The translations under genes were made by a program, and so were the position numbers. From positions 930,001 to 994,000 of the forward strand of contig NZ_CP068983.1 in the NCBI RefSeq assembly GCF_016801025.1: 64,000 nt of DNA, in the 5' to 3' direction. Origin of the DNA: Paradevosia shaoguanensis. GTDB lineage: Bacteria > Pseudomonadota > Alphaproteobacteria > Rhizobiales > Devosiaceae. Below, piece by piece: positions 16,479 through 25,728 of this stretch; positions within the stretch are counted from its first letter, which is position 1, and each line of letters opens with the position of its first letter. The notes beneath the pieces were generated by a model that was not told the origin of the DNA, ran no database searches, and was given only the letters and a program-made list of their open reading frames with translations.

Positions 16479-17565
16479 CAAACGAAATCAAGACAGTCGC
16501 GGTCGTCGGTTGCGGCATCGGCCGCTCGCACCTCATCGAGGGCTACGTGCCCAATGCCGACAAGTACAAGGTCGTGGCCCTCTGCGACCTCAACCCGGAA
16601 CGGCTCAACGCCGTGGCCGACGAATTCAGCATCGAGGGGCGCTATACCTCGTTCGACGAGCTGCTCAAAACCGATGTCGAGATCATCGATATCTGCACCC
16701 CGCCCATGGTGCATTACAGCCAGATCATCGCGGCGCTCGACGCCGGCAAGCACGTGGTCTGCGAAAAGCCGCTGGTGGGCTCGCTCGCCCAGCTCGACGA
16801 CATCGTCGCCGCCGAGAAGCGCGCCAAGGGCAAGCTCATGCCGATCTTCCAGTATCGCTATGGCGACGGCATCGAGCAGGTGAAGAAGATCATCGATTCC
16901 GGCCTCGCCGGCACGCCCTATATCGCCACCGCTGAAACGCTCTGGAAGCGCACGGCCGAATATTACGCCGTGCCGTGGCGCGGCAAGTGGGCAACGGAAC
17001 TGGGCGGCGTGCTCATGACCCACGCCATCCATATCCACGACATCGTCACCTATCTCATGGGCCCGATCGCCGGCCTCTTCGGGCGCGTGGCCACGCGCGT
17101 CAACGATATCGAGGTGGAAGACTGCATCTCGGCCTCGTGCGAACTCGAAAGCGGCGCGCTGGCCTCGCTGACGGCGACGCTCGGCAGCCAGGAAGAAATC
17201 AGCCGTATCCGGCTGGCCTTTTCCAACGTCACCTTCGAGAGCGATCACGAGCCCTATTCGCCGGGCGGCAAGCTCTGGCGGATCATTCCGGCTTCGCCCG
17301 AAGTGCAGGCGCAGATCGATGCGCTCCTCGCCAACTGGCAGCACGTGCCGCCGCGCTTCCAGACGCAGATGGCGCGTTTCCATGATGCCCTGATGGGCCG
17401 CGGGCCGGTGCCGGTGACCTCGGCGGATTCGCGCCGGGCGCTCGAAATCGTCACCGCCTTCTACCACTCCTCGGAAACCCATACCGAAGTGCGGCTGCCG
17501 ATCCCGGCCGATCACCCGAAATACAAGAGCTGGGTGCCGGCACAGTTCCGGCAGGAGGCGGCGCA

Positions 17566-17569
<4 letters not shown>
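16475..17569 (+). CDS. Gfo/Idh/MocA-family oxidoreductase
   Basis: This 364-residue NAD(P)-dependent sugar or cyclitol dehydrogenase has a Rossmann signature VVGCGIGRSH at about 10-19, the canonical CEKP motif with Lys98, and the Asp/His pair in THAIHIHDIVTYL. It overlaps the previous gene (ATGA) and the following ATPase gene (ATGA), so the three are translationally coupled. It is the third Gfo/Idh enzyme in this locus. The others are at 8661-9812 and 15474-16478. Substrate unknown. Alternatives include deoxygenation or 3-keto-sugar formation steps known for this superfamily. Confidence 0.9.
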
Positions 17570-18648
<1,079 letters not shown>

Positions 18649-18685
18649 GGGGCACCTCTGCCTCACTGCACCCGCCCCACCCTTA

Positions 18686-18770
18686 CTTCCCCGGGCGAAG
18701 ACCCGGGGCCTATTGCACCCATCCGCGCGAGTGGAGATATCCGTGGGCCCCGGCTCTTCGGCCGGGGAAG
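18686..18770. repeat. Palindromic repeat family 2, copy D
   Basis: CTTCCCCGGGCGAAGACCCGG at the left and CCCCGGCTCTTCGGCCGGGGAAG at the right, in the same orientation as copies A and B. The centre is diverged (CACCCATCCGCGCGAGTGGA). It lies in the 164-base gap between the convergent ATPase and aldo/keto reductase genes. Confidence 0.9.
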
Positions 18771-18812
18771 TTCTGCGATGGGGAACGCGCAGCGCGAAAT
18801 ACCTACGCTGAG

Positions 18813-19787
18813 CTACCCATCCACCCCCGCCAACCTCCCCCAAAGCTCATCCGGCACCGCCACCCCGAACGCGCCCACATCCTCCCGCCACTGCGCCTCG
18901 CTCCTCGCCCCGATCACCACCGCCGCCACCGCCGGATGCCGCAGCGGGAATTGCAGCGCGGCAGCGCGAAGCGGCACGCCGAATTCGGCGCAAATGAGCT
19001 TGAGTCGGATCGCCCGGCGCAGCATCGTGCCGTCGACCGGCAGCCCGTCATAGGTCGCGCCCGGAATGGGGTTGGCGAGGATACCCGAGTTGAACACCCC
19101 GCCCACGATCACCGCCACGCCCTGCTCGCGACAGCGCGGCAGCAGGTCATGCGCGCTGCGGTCGAGCAGCGTGTAGCGGCCCGAGACCATGATGCAGTCG
19201 AAATCACCATAATCGAGGAAGCGGTGCAGCAGCCGCCACTGGTTCATCGCAACAGAAATGGCCCCGATCGCCCCCTCCTCTCGCAGCTTGTGCAGCGCCA
19301 GATAGGCGCCGGCCATGGCCGCCGCGAAGTGCTCGTCCGGATCGTGGATATGGACGACATCGAGCCGGTCGGTGCCCAGCCGCTCCAGGCTTTCCTCATA
19401 GGCGCGCATGGTGCCGTCATAGGAGAAGTCGAAGGCGGGCTCGAGCCGGTCGAGCACCTTGTAGACCGGCTGGCCCAGGGCATCGAAGGCGCCGGTATGG
19501 AACCGCGCGCCATGCAGGCGCTTGCCCACCTTGGTCGAAAGCACATACCGATCGCGCGGCATGCCCGCCAGCGCCTCGCGCAGTCGCGCTTCGGCCAGCC
19601 CGGCGCCCTCTGCGGGCGCCGTGTCGATCATGCGCGGCCCATCGGCAAGTGCCGCGGCCACCGTGCGCGTCACCTCATCGCCCGGCACCGGAAAATCGAT
19701 ATTGCCGAACGGAGCCGTGCCCAGCGCCAGCCGGGGAATGGACACGCCGCTTCTGCCGAGCGGCACCAGAGCATTCGGGTCGGACAC
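18813..19787 (-). CDS. Aldo/keto reductase, D-threo-aldose dehydrogenase-like, catalytic Tyr replaced
   Basis: This 324-residue TIM-barrel protein is of the aldo/keto reductase superfamily, closest in pattern to L-fucose/D-threo-aldose 1-dehydrogenases. Of the catalytic tetrad, Asp55 (IDTAP), Lys86 (STKVGK) and His148 (HIHDPDE) are present. The tyrosine expected in DTAPxYG is glutamate: the sequence reads DTAPAEGAG (Glu60, codon GAG). The rest of the fold is intact, with VVIGARS near the end binding the cofactor phosphate. It may be inactive as a normal reductase or may use altered chemistry. It lies convergent with the sugar operon and could have a role there, but is not cotranscribed. Confidence 0.88.
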   Translation of the reverse strand: MSDPNALVPLGRSGVSIPRLALGTAPFGNIDFPVPGDEVTRTVAAALADGPRMIDTAPAEGAGLAEARLREALAGMPRDRYVLSTKVGKRLHGARFHTGAFDALGQPVYKVLDRLEPAFDFSYDGTMRAYEESLERLGTDRLDVVHIHDPDEHFAAAMAGAYLALHKLREEGAIGAISVAMNQWRLLHRFLDYGDFDCIMVSGRYTLLDRSAHDLLPRCREQGVAVIVGGVFNSGILANPIPGATYDGLPVDGTMLRRAIRLKLICAEFGVPLRAAALQFPLRHPAVAAVVIGARSEAQWREDVGAFGVAVPDELWGRLAGVDG

Positions 19788-20055
19788 GGCACACGGCCTC
19801 CGCTACGCAAGTCGGCTCAAAACTGCGAGGGGCGAACTGCCCAGATGGTCGGGCGGCCCGATAGCACATATGCCGGGCGAAGGATGGCCGCACTTGCGCG
19901 GATGCTTAACCCCGATTCAAGGACCTCGGCGACCGGCACGATGCGCAAATTGGATACATTTCCTGCAATGCATCGCTCTTTGAGTACAAATTGCTACGCT
20001 TATCCTCTAGCATAGCATTGCTTGCCCTGTTCCATACGAAGCGTAGAATGGGTGC

Positions 20056-21639
20056 ATGGAAACACAATTCGTCATCGACCGCATTCGCAATGGCCTGATC
20101 GGCAAGGACAGCACCATTCCCGGTCCCTTCGGGCCGCGAAAGCTGGTTTATGCCGATTACACCGCCTCCGGGCGCTGCCTAGATTTCATCGAAAGCCGCG
20201 TGAGCGAGGTGGCTGCCCCGTTCTACGCCAATACCCATACCGAGACCTCCTATACGGGCCTCCAGACCACGCGTCTGCGTGAGGCGGCCCGCAAGGCGGT
20301 GCGCGAGGCCGTGGGTGCCGGCGAGCGGCATGCGGTGATCTTCTGCGGCAGCGGCGCCACCGCCGCCGTCCACAAGCTCGCCACCGCCTTCTGCGAGAAC
20401 CGCGAGGGCGGCGCGCGGCCGACCGTGTTCATCGGCCCCTACGAGCACCATTCCAACGACCTGCCCTGGCGCGAGGCCGATGTCGATCTCGTGCGCATTC
20501 CGCTCGATGAGAACGGCCAGATCTGCCTCGGCACGCTCGCCGCCGCGCTTGAGCGCAGCCCTGCCGATGCCCCGCGCGTCGGCTCGTTCTCGGCGGCCTC
20601 CAACGTCACCGGCGTCAAGACCGACATGCGCGCGCTCGGCGCGCTGCTCAAGGCGCACGGCGCCTGGTTCTTCGCCGATTACGCCGCTGCCGGCCCCTAT
20701 GTCGCCATCGACATGGAAGCCGATCAGGTCGATGCCATCTTCCTGTCGCCCCACAAGTTCGTGGGCGGGCCCGGCGCCTCCGGCGTGCTGGTGGCCGACA
20801 AGCGGCTCTTCGGCCGTCTGCCGACCGTCCCCGGCGGCGGCACCGTGGCTTACGTGACTGCCGACCATCATCGCTATGTGAGCGACACCGAGCGGCGCGA
20901 GGAAGCCGGCACGCCCAACGTGCTGGGCGATATCCGCGCCGGCCTCGCCTTCCAGCTCAAGGCCGACGTCACCCCCGCCGCGATCGAGGCGGCCGAGCAT
21001 CGTGTCGTCGCCAAGGCCATGGCCGCCTGGCGCGCCAATCCCGCCATCGAGGTGCTGGGCCCCGCCGAGGCCGAGCGCCTGGCGATCTTCTCGTTCAATA
21101 TCCGCGTCGGCGAGCACCTGCTGCATCCCAACCTGGTCGTGGCCCTGCTCAACGACCTCTTCGGCATCCAGGCGCGCGGCGGCTGCTCGTGCGCCGGCCC
21201 CTATGGCCACGAATTGCTGCACATCGATGCGGCGCGCGCCGAGAGCTACGAGGCACTGGTAGCCGATGGCTGCAGCCTCTTCCGCCCCGGCTGGGCGCGG
21301 CTGAGCTTCAACTATTTCATCGATGAGGCGGAAACCGACTTCATCATCGCCGCTGTCGATTTCATCGCCCGACGCGGCGTCGATTTCCTGCGCCTCTATC
21401 GCGCCGATCGCCGCAGTGGCCGCTGGACCTATGAGGGCAAGTCGACCGAAGCCGGGTTCGTGTTCGATGACCTCTGCGCTTGGCGCAAGCCGGGCAAGGC
21501 GGCAGAAGCCGGCGCGGCGCCCGATTTCGCCCAATGCCTCACCCGTGCCGAGGCGATTGCCGACGAAGCCCGGCAGGCGACGCCCTGTCAGCAGCCGGAG
21601 ATCGGCGAGCCGGTGCGCTGGTTCGCTCTGGCGGGCTAG
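20056..21639 (+). CDS. Class V aminotransferase / cysteine desulfurase-like PLP enzyme
   Basis: This 527-residue PLP-dependent enzyme of fold type I is about 100 residues longer than SufS/IscS proteins. The PLP lysine is in SPHKFVGGPG (Lys234), the cofactor aspartate in FFADYAAAG (around 208), and a substrate histidine pair in YEHHSND. RGGCSCAGPYG contributes a Cys-x-Cys in the place where desulfurases have their active cysteine. The C-terminal ~100 residues (from about RRSGRWTYEG) are an extra domain. It is followed 52 bases later by the hydroxypyruvate isomerase gene. Possible roles include cysteine desulfuration or lyase action on a carbon-sulfur or carbon-nitrogen bond. I cannot decide. 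Confidence 0.82.
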   Translation: METQFVIDRIRNGLIGKDSTIPGPFGPRKLVYADYTASGRCLDFIESRVSEVAAPFYANTHTETSYTGLQTTRLREAARKAVREAVGAGERHAVIFCGSGATAAVHKLATAFCENREGGARPTVFIGPYEHHSNDLPWREADVDLVRIPLDENGQICLGTLAAALERSPADAPRVGSFSAASNVTGVKTDMRALGALLKAHGAWFFADYAAAGPYVAIDMEADQVDAIFLSPHKFVGGPGASGVLVADKRLFGRLPTVPGGGTVAYVTADHHRYVSDTERREEAGTPNVLGDIRAGLAFQLKADVTPAAIEAAEHRVVAKAMAAWRANPAIEVLGPAEAERLAIFSFNIRVGEHLLHPNLVVALLNDLFGIQARGGCSCAGPYGHELLHIDAARAESYEALVADGCSLFRPGWARLSFNYFIDEAETDFIIAAVDFIARRGVDFLRLYRADRRSGRWTYEGKSTEAGFVFDDLCAWRKPGKAAEAGAAPDFAQCLTRAEAIADEARQATPCQQPEIGEPVRWFALAG

Positions 21640-21691
21640 CGACGAAGACCGCGGGGGCGCTATATCGTAGCGCCCTCAGGAGCTTCGCGCC

Positions 21692-22477
21692 GTGCCCAGG
21701 TTTTCAGCCAACCTCTCGTTCCTCTACCCCGACCTGCCCTTCCTAGACCGCTTCGCGGCCGCGGCAGCGGACGGGTTTGCGGCCGTCGAATACATCTCGC
21801 CCTACGAGCACCCCAAGGAAACCATCGCCGCGCTGCTGCGCGAGAATGGGCTGACCCAGGCCCTTTTCAACTTTCCGGCCGGCAACTGGGCCGCCGGCGA
21901 CCGCGGCCTCGCCTGCCATCCCGCCCGCATCGCCGAATTCCGTGCCAGCGTCACGCGCGCCCTCGACTATGCGCAGGCGCTTGGCTGCACCCGCCTCAAC
22001 TGCCTCGCCGGCATCGCCGCGCCGGATGTCGACCACCTGCGGCTGGAAAAGACCCTCATCGACAACCTGACCTATGCCTCCGAGCGCTGCACCGCCGCCG
22101 GGGTGAAGCTCCTTATCGAGCCGATCAACAAGCGCGACATGCCGGGCTATTTCATCTCGACCACCAACCATGCCGAACGCCTCTTCGAGCTGGCCGGGCT
22201 CCCCAATCTCCACCTGCAATGCGACTTCTACCACCTGCAGATCATGCAGGGCGACCTGGTCCACACCTTCGCCCGGCTCAAACACCACATCGCCCACATC
22301 CAGATCGCCGATACCCCCGGCCGGCATGAGCCCGGCACCGGCGAAATCAACTACCGGTTCCTGCTCTCGGAGCTGGATCGGCTGGGCTATGACGGCTGGG
22401 TGGGGTGCGAATATCACCCGAGTTCGGGCAAAGGCGCAGATATCGGGTGGATGGCCGAGGTCGTGACGCGGCGGTAG
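21692..22477 (+). CDS. hyi: Hydroxypyruvate isomerase
   Basis: This 261-residue TIM-barrel enzyme interconverts hydroxypyruvate and tartronate semialdehyde in glyoxylate/glycerate metabolism. The family pattern is clear: PRFSANLSFLYPDLPFLDRF at the start, LIEPINKRDMPGYF with metal ligand Glu143, QCDFYHLQIMQGD with Asp178, HIQIADTPGRHEPGTGEINY, and Glu240 in CEYHP. The start is GTG with CAGGAG upstream. It lies in a probable two-gene operon behind the class V PLP enzyme. No glyoxylate carboligase or tartronate semialdehyde reductase is in this window. Confidence 0.9.
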   Translation: MPRFSANLSFLYPDLPFLDRFAAAAADGFAAVEYISPYEHPKETIAALLRENGLTQALFNFPAGNWAAGDRGLACHPARIAEFRASVTRALDYAQALGCTRLNCLAGIAAPDVDHLRLEKTLIDNLTYASERCTAAGVKLLIEPINKRDMPGYFISTTNHAERLFELAGLPNLHLQCDFYHLQIMQGDLVHTFARLKHHIAHIQIADTPGRHEPGTGEINYRFLLSELDRLGYDGWVGCEYHPSSGKGADIGWMAEVVTRR

Positions 22478-22502
22478 GGTTGGCGGGGCAGGAACGCGGG
22501 TT

Positions 22503-22563
22503 ACCCCAATGCGCGCTCGCTCTGGGGTCCAGAGGTGCTTTCTGGACGACCCGCGGCACCTCT
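22503..22563 (+). other. Overlapping, mutually exclusive hairpins after hyi
   Basis: Three stems compete here: ACCCCA (22503-22508) with TGGGGT (22523-22528), GTCCAGA (22527-22533) with TCTGGAC (22541-22547), and AGAGGTGC (22531-22538) with GCACCTCT (22556-22563). The second and third cannot form together. The region starts 26 bases after the hyi stop codon, so it would be in its 3' untranslated RNA. No T-run follows, so it is not a standard terminator. Confidence 0.45.
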
Positions 22564-22620
22564 CTTGGGGCCACCTACTGTGTCTCGCGCCCCTGCCCCA
22601 TCACCGCACCGAATCCTCCC

Positions 22621-22767
22621 TCACTCCTCACTCCTCACTCCTCACTCCTCACTCCTCACTCCTCACTCCTCACTCCTCACTCCTCACTCCTCACTCCGCA
22701 CTCTGCACTCTTCATTCCGCACTCTGCACTCCTCACTCCTAGTTCCCAACGCCCCACTCCTCACTCT
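22621..22767. repeat. Heptamer tandem repeat (TCACTCC)n
   Basis: Eleven perfect copies of TCACTCC (22621-22697) are followed by about ten degenerate heptamers such as GCACTCT and TCATTCC. The pure pyrimidine-rich strand is only interrupted by A. Perfect copies clustered at one end suggest recent slippage expansion, so copy number should vary between strains. Confidence 0.93.
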
Positions 22768-22780
22768 CCCCACCACCAAA

Positions 22781-22866
22781 CTTCCCCGGCCGCAGAGCCG
22801 GGGCCCACGGATACCTCCACTCGAGTGGAGCGGTGCAATAGGCCCCGGGGTCTTCGCCCGGGGAAG
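22781..22866. repeat. Palindromic repeat family 2, copy E
   Basis: CTTCCCCGGCCGCAGAGCCGG at left and CCCCGGGGTCTTCGCCCGGGGAAG at right, with the palindrome CTCCACTCGAGTGGAG in the centre. Orientation is as in copy C. One extra G in the right hairpin distinguishes it. Confidence 0.9.
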
Positions 22867-22935
22867 TTCCGCGTGGGAGGTGAGATGGGAAGAAAGCGAA
22901 GCTAGGAATGCAGAGAAGGAAACAAAGAAAAGGAA

Positions 22936-22963
22936 AGGAGAGGAGAGGAGAGGAGAGGAGAGG
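22936..22963. repeat. Short AGGAG tandem repeat
   Basis: Five copies of AGGAG plus a partial sixth, on a purine-only run that begins about 22916. It is a simple sequence repeat in the gene-free region between copies E and F. Confidence 0.85.
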
Positions 22964-23120
22964 ATTAGCCGCCCAACCGAAGCGACGCTTTCAGAGCAAA
23001 CCCACTTCACGCCGCCGCACGCCGAAGACCACACGTTCGGAGCAAGGCCCACTTCGCAGACACCTTCGCACCGCCCCTCGCGCGCGTCAGACCAACACTC
23101 CCACTCACCCCACCACCGCG

Positions 23121-23206
23121 CTTCCCCGGCCGAAGAGCCGGGGCCCACGGATATCTCCGCCGAGTGGAGTGGGGTAACAAGCCCGGGCCCGCCCCCAATG
23201 GGGAAG
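23121..23206. repeat. Palindromic repeat family 2, copy F (right half degenerate)
   Basis: The left half (CTTCCCCGGCCGAAGAGCCGG, then GGCCCACGGATA) is intact. The right half has decayed to CCCGGGCCCGCCCCCAATGGGGAAG. It lies 255 bases beyond copy E in the same convergent gap. Confidence 0.82.
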
Positions 23207-23541
23207 TTCATGCGTGAGCGTGTGTGGGTTGCCAACAGCTAGCTAATCCAGCCTTCCACCCGCAAACTTATCCTCCCCCACGCCGCCCAAGCCACACTAC
23301 CGACGCCGGGCCTTCGCCCTCACCGTAAAGGAGCCCCCGAGAAAACAATCCGCAAATTTCCACCCAATCCTGCGCAAAACCCGCACAAGATCGTCAAACA
23401 ATGCTCGAATTTCATTCAAAATTTAACGATTTGCCACCAAGCGATCAGCGTAACAATAAACAAAATCAAACAGTTACGCCGATCACCAGCAGGAAAAGCG
23501 GCCCAAAAACCGCGAAAAACCGCGTATCGGGCTACCACCCA

Positions 23542-24294
23542 CTAATTATGCCAGTTCCCGTCCGGCATCAGCGCGCCGTCGAACTTGGCATCCTCCGTCT
23601 TGGCATCCTTGAGGATGGCCGCGAGGAGCCGGGTGCCGGAAAGGTCAGCCCCGGTGAGGTCGGCGCCGCTGAGGTCGGCCCGCAGCAGGTCGGAGCCCTT
23701 GAGCACCGTCTTGGCGAAGTTGCCTTTGCTCAGCACCGCGTCGGTGAAGTCGGCGCCTTCGGCATTGCCGTCGCTGAGATCGAAGCGCTGCATCTTGACG
23801 CCCGAGAAGGTCGAGCCGCGCAGGTCCGCCCCGTGGGCCGAGGCGCCGGCGATGCGGGCATCCTCGAACTGGGAGAACGGCAGCACCGAGCCATCGAGCT
23901 TGAGGCCGCCCAGCAGCGCCCGGCGGAAGGTCACCCGCTGGCCCTTGGAGCCCGAGAGGTCGGCATTGTTGAGGGTGGCGCGGTAGAAGATGGTCTCGAA
24001 GGTATTGGTGTTGGTGAGGTTGGCCTTACTCAGGTTCGCCTGGGTGAAATCGGTGCGGGTCAGGTTGGCCCCGGTCAGCACGGCCCCGGTGAGGTCCGTG
24101 GTGTAAAAGTTGACGCCCGAGAGGTTGGCATCGGTGAGATCGACCCCTGCCAGCTTGCGGCGGCTGAGGTTGACATCGGTCAGGTCGCATTTCTGGCAGG
24201 CCTCGGTCTTGCCGGCGAGGAAATCCTCGCGGGTATCGGCAAAAGCGGCAGTGGGCAGAAGCGCCAGGACGACGAGGGCGAGCGCCAGCTTCAT
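23542..24294 (-). CDS. Exported pentapeptide-repeat protein
   Basis: This 250-residue protein has a signal peptide MKLALALVVLALLPTAAFAD. It is followed by a short segment with a CxxC pair (EACQKC, Cys33/Cys36), then about 35 pentapeptide repeats of A(D/N)LxG type (ANLSKANL, ADLSGADLTGADL). These should fold as a right-handed quadrilateral beta-helix in the periplasm. The start is the ATG that overlaps the stop of the upstream gene (ATGA). The upstream reading frame without a signal peptide is not used. The paired gene upstream is also exported, so the two may act together. Function unknown, but gyrase-protecting pentapeptide proteins are cytoplasmic, which argues against that role. Confidence 0.88.
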   Translation of the reverse strand: MKLALALVVLALLPTAAFADTREDFLAGKTEACQKCDLTDVNLSRRKLAGVDLTDANLSGVNFYTTDLTGAVLTGANLTRTDFTQANLSKANLTNTNTFETIFYRATLNNADLSGSKGQRVTFRRALLGGLKLDGSVLPFSQFEDARIAGASAHGADLRGSTFSGVKMQRFDLSDGNAEGADFTDAVLSKGNFAKTVLKGSDLLRADLSGADLTGADLSGTRLLAAILKDAKTEDAKFDGALMPDGNWHN

Positions 24295-25097
24295 TGCGCC
24301 GCCTCCTCGGCCGAGACCGGCAGGGTGGCGTCGAACACTTCCCAGCGAGTCATGCTCTCGAACTGGCCGGGCATGAACATGCCCTGCATATCGACGCCCG
24401 TCTGCCCGGGACGACGGTAGACGTGCGCTTCCACGCGCACGCGCTTGCCGTCGATTTCCTTGCGGCAGACTTCGTTGACATACATGTCGCCCACCGGGGT
24501 GATGCCGCCGGTGGCCGGGCGCTTGAAGCAATCCCAGTCGTTGTTGCCGTAGAGGGCGTAGACGCGGAAGCGCAGCAGGTAGGCGCGGCCGCGATCCTCC
24601 AGTTCGGCGCGGGCATCGGTCACGGCGCGGAAGGCGCGCACGATGCCCTCGTCGTCAAAAAGCAGCGAGAGCACGACCGGGAAGTTGGCGATGCGCGTGC
24701 CGCCGAACTGCTGGATCCAGAGTTCCTCGTTGTACTCGTCGCGGAACATCTGGGAGAGGCGCTCGGTGCGGGTGCCGAACTCCACATAGACTTCGTGAAG
24801 GCCGTTGGCTTCCGGCTTGCACTTGGCAAAGTCCACCCAGCCGGTCAGCGGCTCGAGCGGGGGCCCACCATTGGAGCCACAGGCGAAGCCCTCATAGCCT
24901 TCGGTGGTCACGTCGGCAGCCTTCTGGCCGAGGCCCAGGGTGCGGAATTCAGGTTTGAACTCGACTGCACTCGCGGCGGCCGGCAAGGCGATTGCCGCCA
25001 TAAAGGCAAATCCGATATTGCACATAAGTCGGCTTGGCCGAGCCGTCAGATTGTGCAGGGTTGAAGCCATGCACGACATCACGTCAAATCGTTTCAC
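24291..25097 (-). CDS. Conserved exported protein of unknown function
   Basis: This 268-residue protein has an N-terminal signal sequence (hydrophobic stretch NIGFAFMAAIALPAAASA) and no recognised domain. The mature part is soluble, mixed alpha/beta, with four cysteines (ACGSN, FAKCKP, DWDCFKRP, NEVCRKE) that could form two disulfides in the periplasm. The GTG start was chosen because AGGAG lies six bases upstream. A TTG two codons earlier sits directly on the Shine-Dalgarno sequence. It is translationally coupled to the pentapeptide gene and divergent from the SNase-like gene, with only 24 bases between the two starts. Confidence 0.75.
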   Translation of the reverse strand: MKRFDVMSCMASTLHNLTARPSRLMCNIGFAFMAAIALPAAASAVEFKPEFRTLGLGQKAADVTTEGYEGFACGSNGGPPLEPLTGWVDFAKCKPEANGLHEVYVEFGTRTERLSQMFRDEYNEELWIQQFGGTRIANFPVVLSLLFDDEGIVRAFRAVTDARAELEDRGRAYLLRFRVYALYGNNDWDCFKRPATGGITPVGDMYVNEVCRKEIDGKRVRVEAHVYRRPGQTGVDMQGMFMPGQFESMTRWEVFDATLPVSAEEAAQ

Positions 25098-25121
25098 AGC
25101 CAACTCCTAAGGAAGACTACG

Positions 25122-25655
25122 ATGAAATTGCGAACAGTTGCGGCGGGACTGACATTTGGCCTGATCGCCGGCATGGGCGCAAGTGCACCCGCCATGGCAC
25201 AGCCCTTCGCCAGCGAGCCGCTGTTCGAGGAAACCGGTACGGCAACCGTGGTGGATGGGGACCATCTCGCCATCAACGGTCGCACAATCGGGCTTTGGGG
25301 AATCGACGCGCCGCTGCCGATCCAGCCGTGCATCAAGGACGGCAAGGAATTCGCCTGCGGGCGCGACGCCAAGGACAACCTGGAAAAGCTCGTGGCCAAC
25401 CAGACCGTGGTCTGCAAGGAAGTCCGTGACACTGAAAACCTGCGCCGCCGCATGCTGCGCTGGGCGCGCTGCACCGTCGGTGATCTGGATCTGTCTGCCG
25501 AGCAGGCCCGACTAGGGATGGCCATTGCTCTTTCCGATCAATCGCAAGACTACGTCGCCCAGGAGGCGGAGGCCAAGGCTGCCAAGGTTGGTATCTGGTC
25601 AGCCGACGAATTCGAGAACCCGTCGGATTGGGAGTTCCGCATGAAGACCCAGTAA
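25122..25655 (+). CDS. Exported SNase-like (thermonuclease-fold) protein, catalytic residues missing
   Basis: This 177-residue protein has a signal peptide (MKLRTVAAG...APAMAQ) and an OB-fold SNase domain at about 38-160. The landmark GTATVVDGD and GLWGIDAP segments are clear. In staphylococcal nuclease the segment is IRLxGIDAPE, with Arg and Glu catalytic. Here it is IGLWGIDAPLP, so the arginine is Gly57 and the glutamate is Leu65, while the Asp at 62 remains. Four cysteines may form disulfides. It is likely a non-catalytic periplasmic binding protein. It is divergent from the two exported genes at 23542-25097 and ends just before an intrinsic terminator. Confidence 0.85.
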   Translation: MKLRTVAAGLTFGLIAGMGASAPAMAQPFASEPLFEETGTATVVDGDHLAINGRTIGLWGIDAPLPIQPCIKDGKEFACGRDAKDNLEKLVANQTVVCKEVRDTENLRRRMLRWARCTVGDLDLSAEQARLGMAIALSDQSQDYVAQEAEAKAAKVGIWSADEFENPSDWEFRMKTQ

Positions 25656-25684
25656 CGGCGTCTTCTCAATTCTGGAAACCATAA

Positions 25685-25715
25685 AGCGGCCGGGTTTCCC
25701 CGGCCGCTCTTTTTT
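25685..25715 (+). terminator. Intrinsic terminator after the SNase-like gene
   Basis: AGCGGCCGGG and CCCGGCCGCT (10-base perfect stem, TTTC loop) are followed by CTTTTTTG. It starts 30 bases beyond the stop codon. It lies 14 bases before the stop of the convergent PQQ dehydrogenase, so it may also serve it in reverse, though the A-run there is short. Confidence 0.9.
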
Positions 25716-25728
25716 GTTCAATTCCAGC

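Larger units (their letters stand above)
22478..23541. repeat. Repeat-rich gene-free kilobase between convergent genes
   Basis: This gap of about 1,060 bases between hyi and the pentapeptide gene holds no credible gene. From left to right it contains overlapping hairpins (22503-22563), a heptamer tandem array (22621-22767), repeat family 2 copy E, a short AGGAG array (22936-22963), copy F, and then about 330 bases with nothing recognisable. The stretch 23390-23490 in that last part is clearly richer in A and T than its surroundings. The density of tandem and inverted repeats is the highest in the window. Confidence 0.85.

Noticed and set aside
18813-19787. DepB-like reductase partner for a DepA-like enzyme
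   Set aside because: The catalytic tyrosine is missing, and the protein belongs to the D-threo-aldose dehydrogenase group. It is also 6 kb away with unrelated genes between.
22621-22767. CRISPR array
   Set aside because: The unit is only seven bases with no spacers, and no cas gene is present. It is a simple tandem repeat.
22535-23242. Plus- and minus-strand frames in the repeat-rich gap
   Set aside because: They encode only translated tandem heptamers and palindromes (HSSLLTPHSSLL and similar) with no ribosome binding site.
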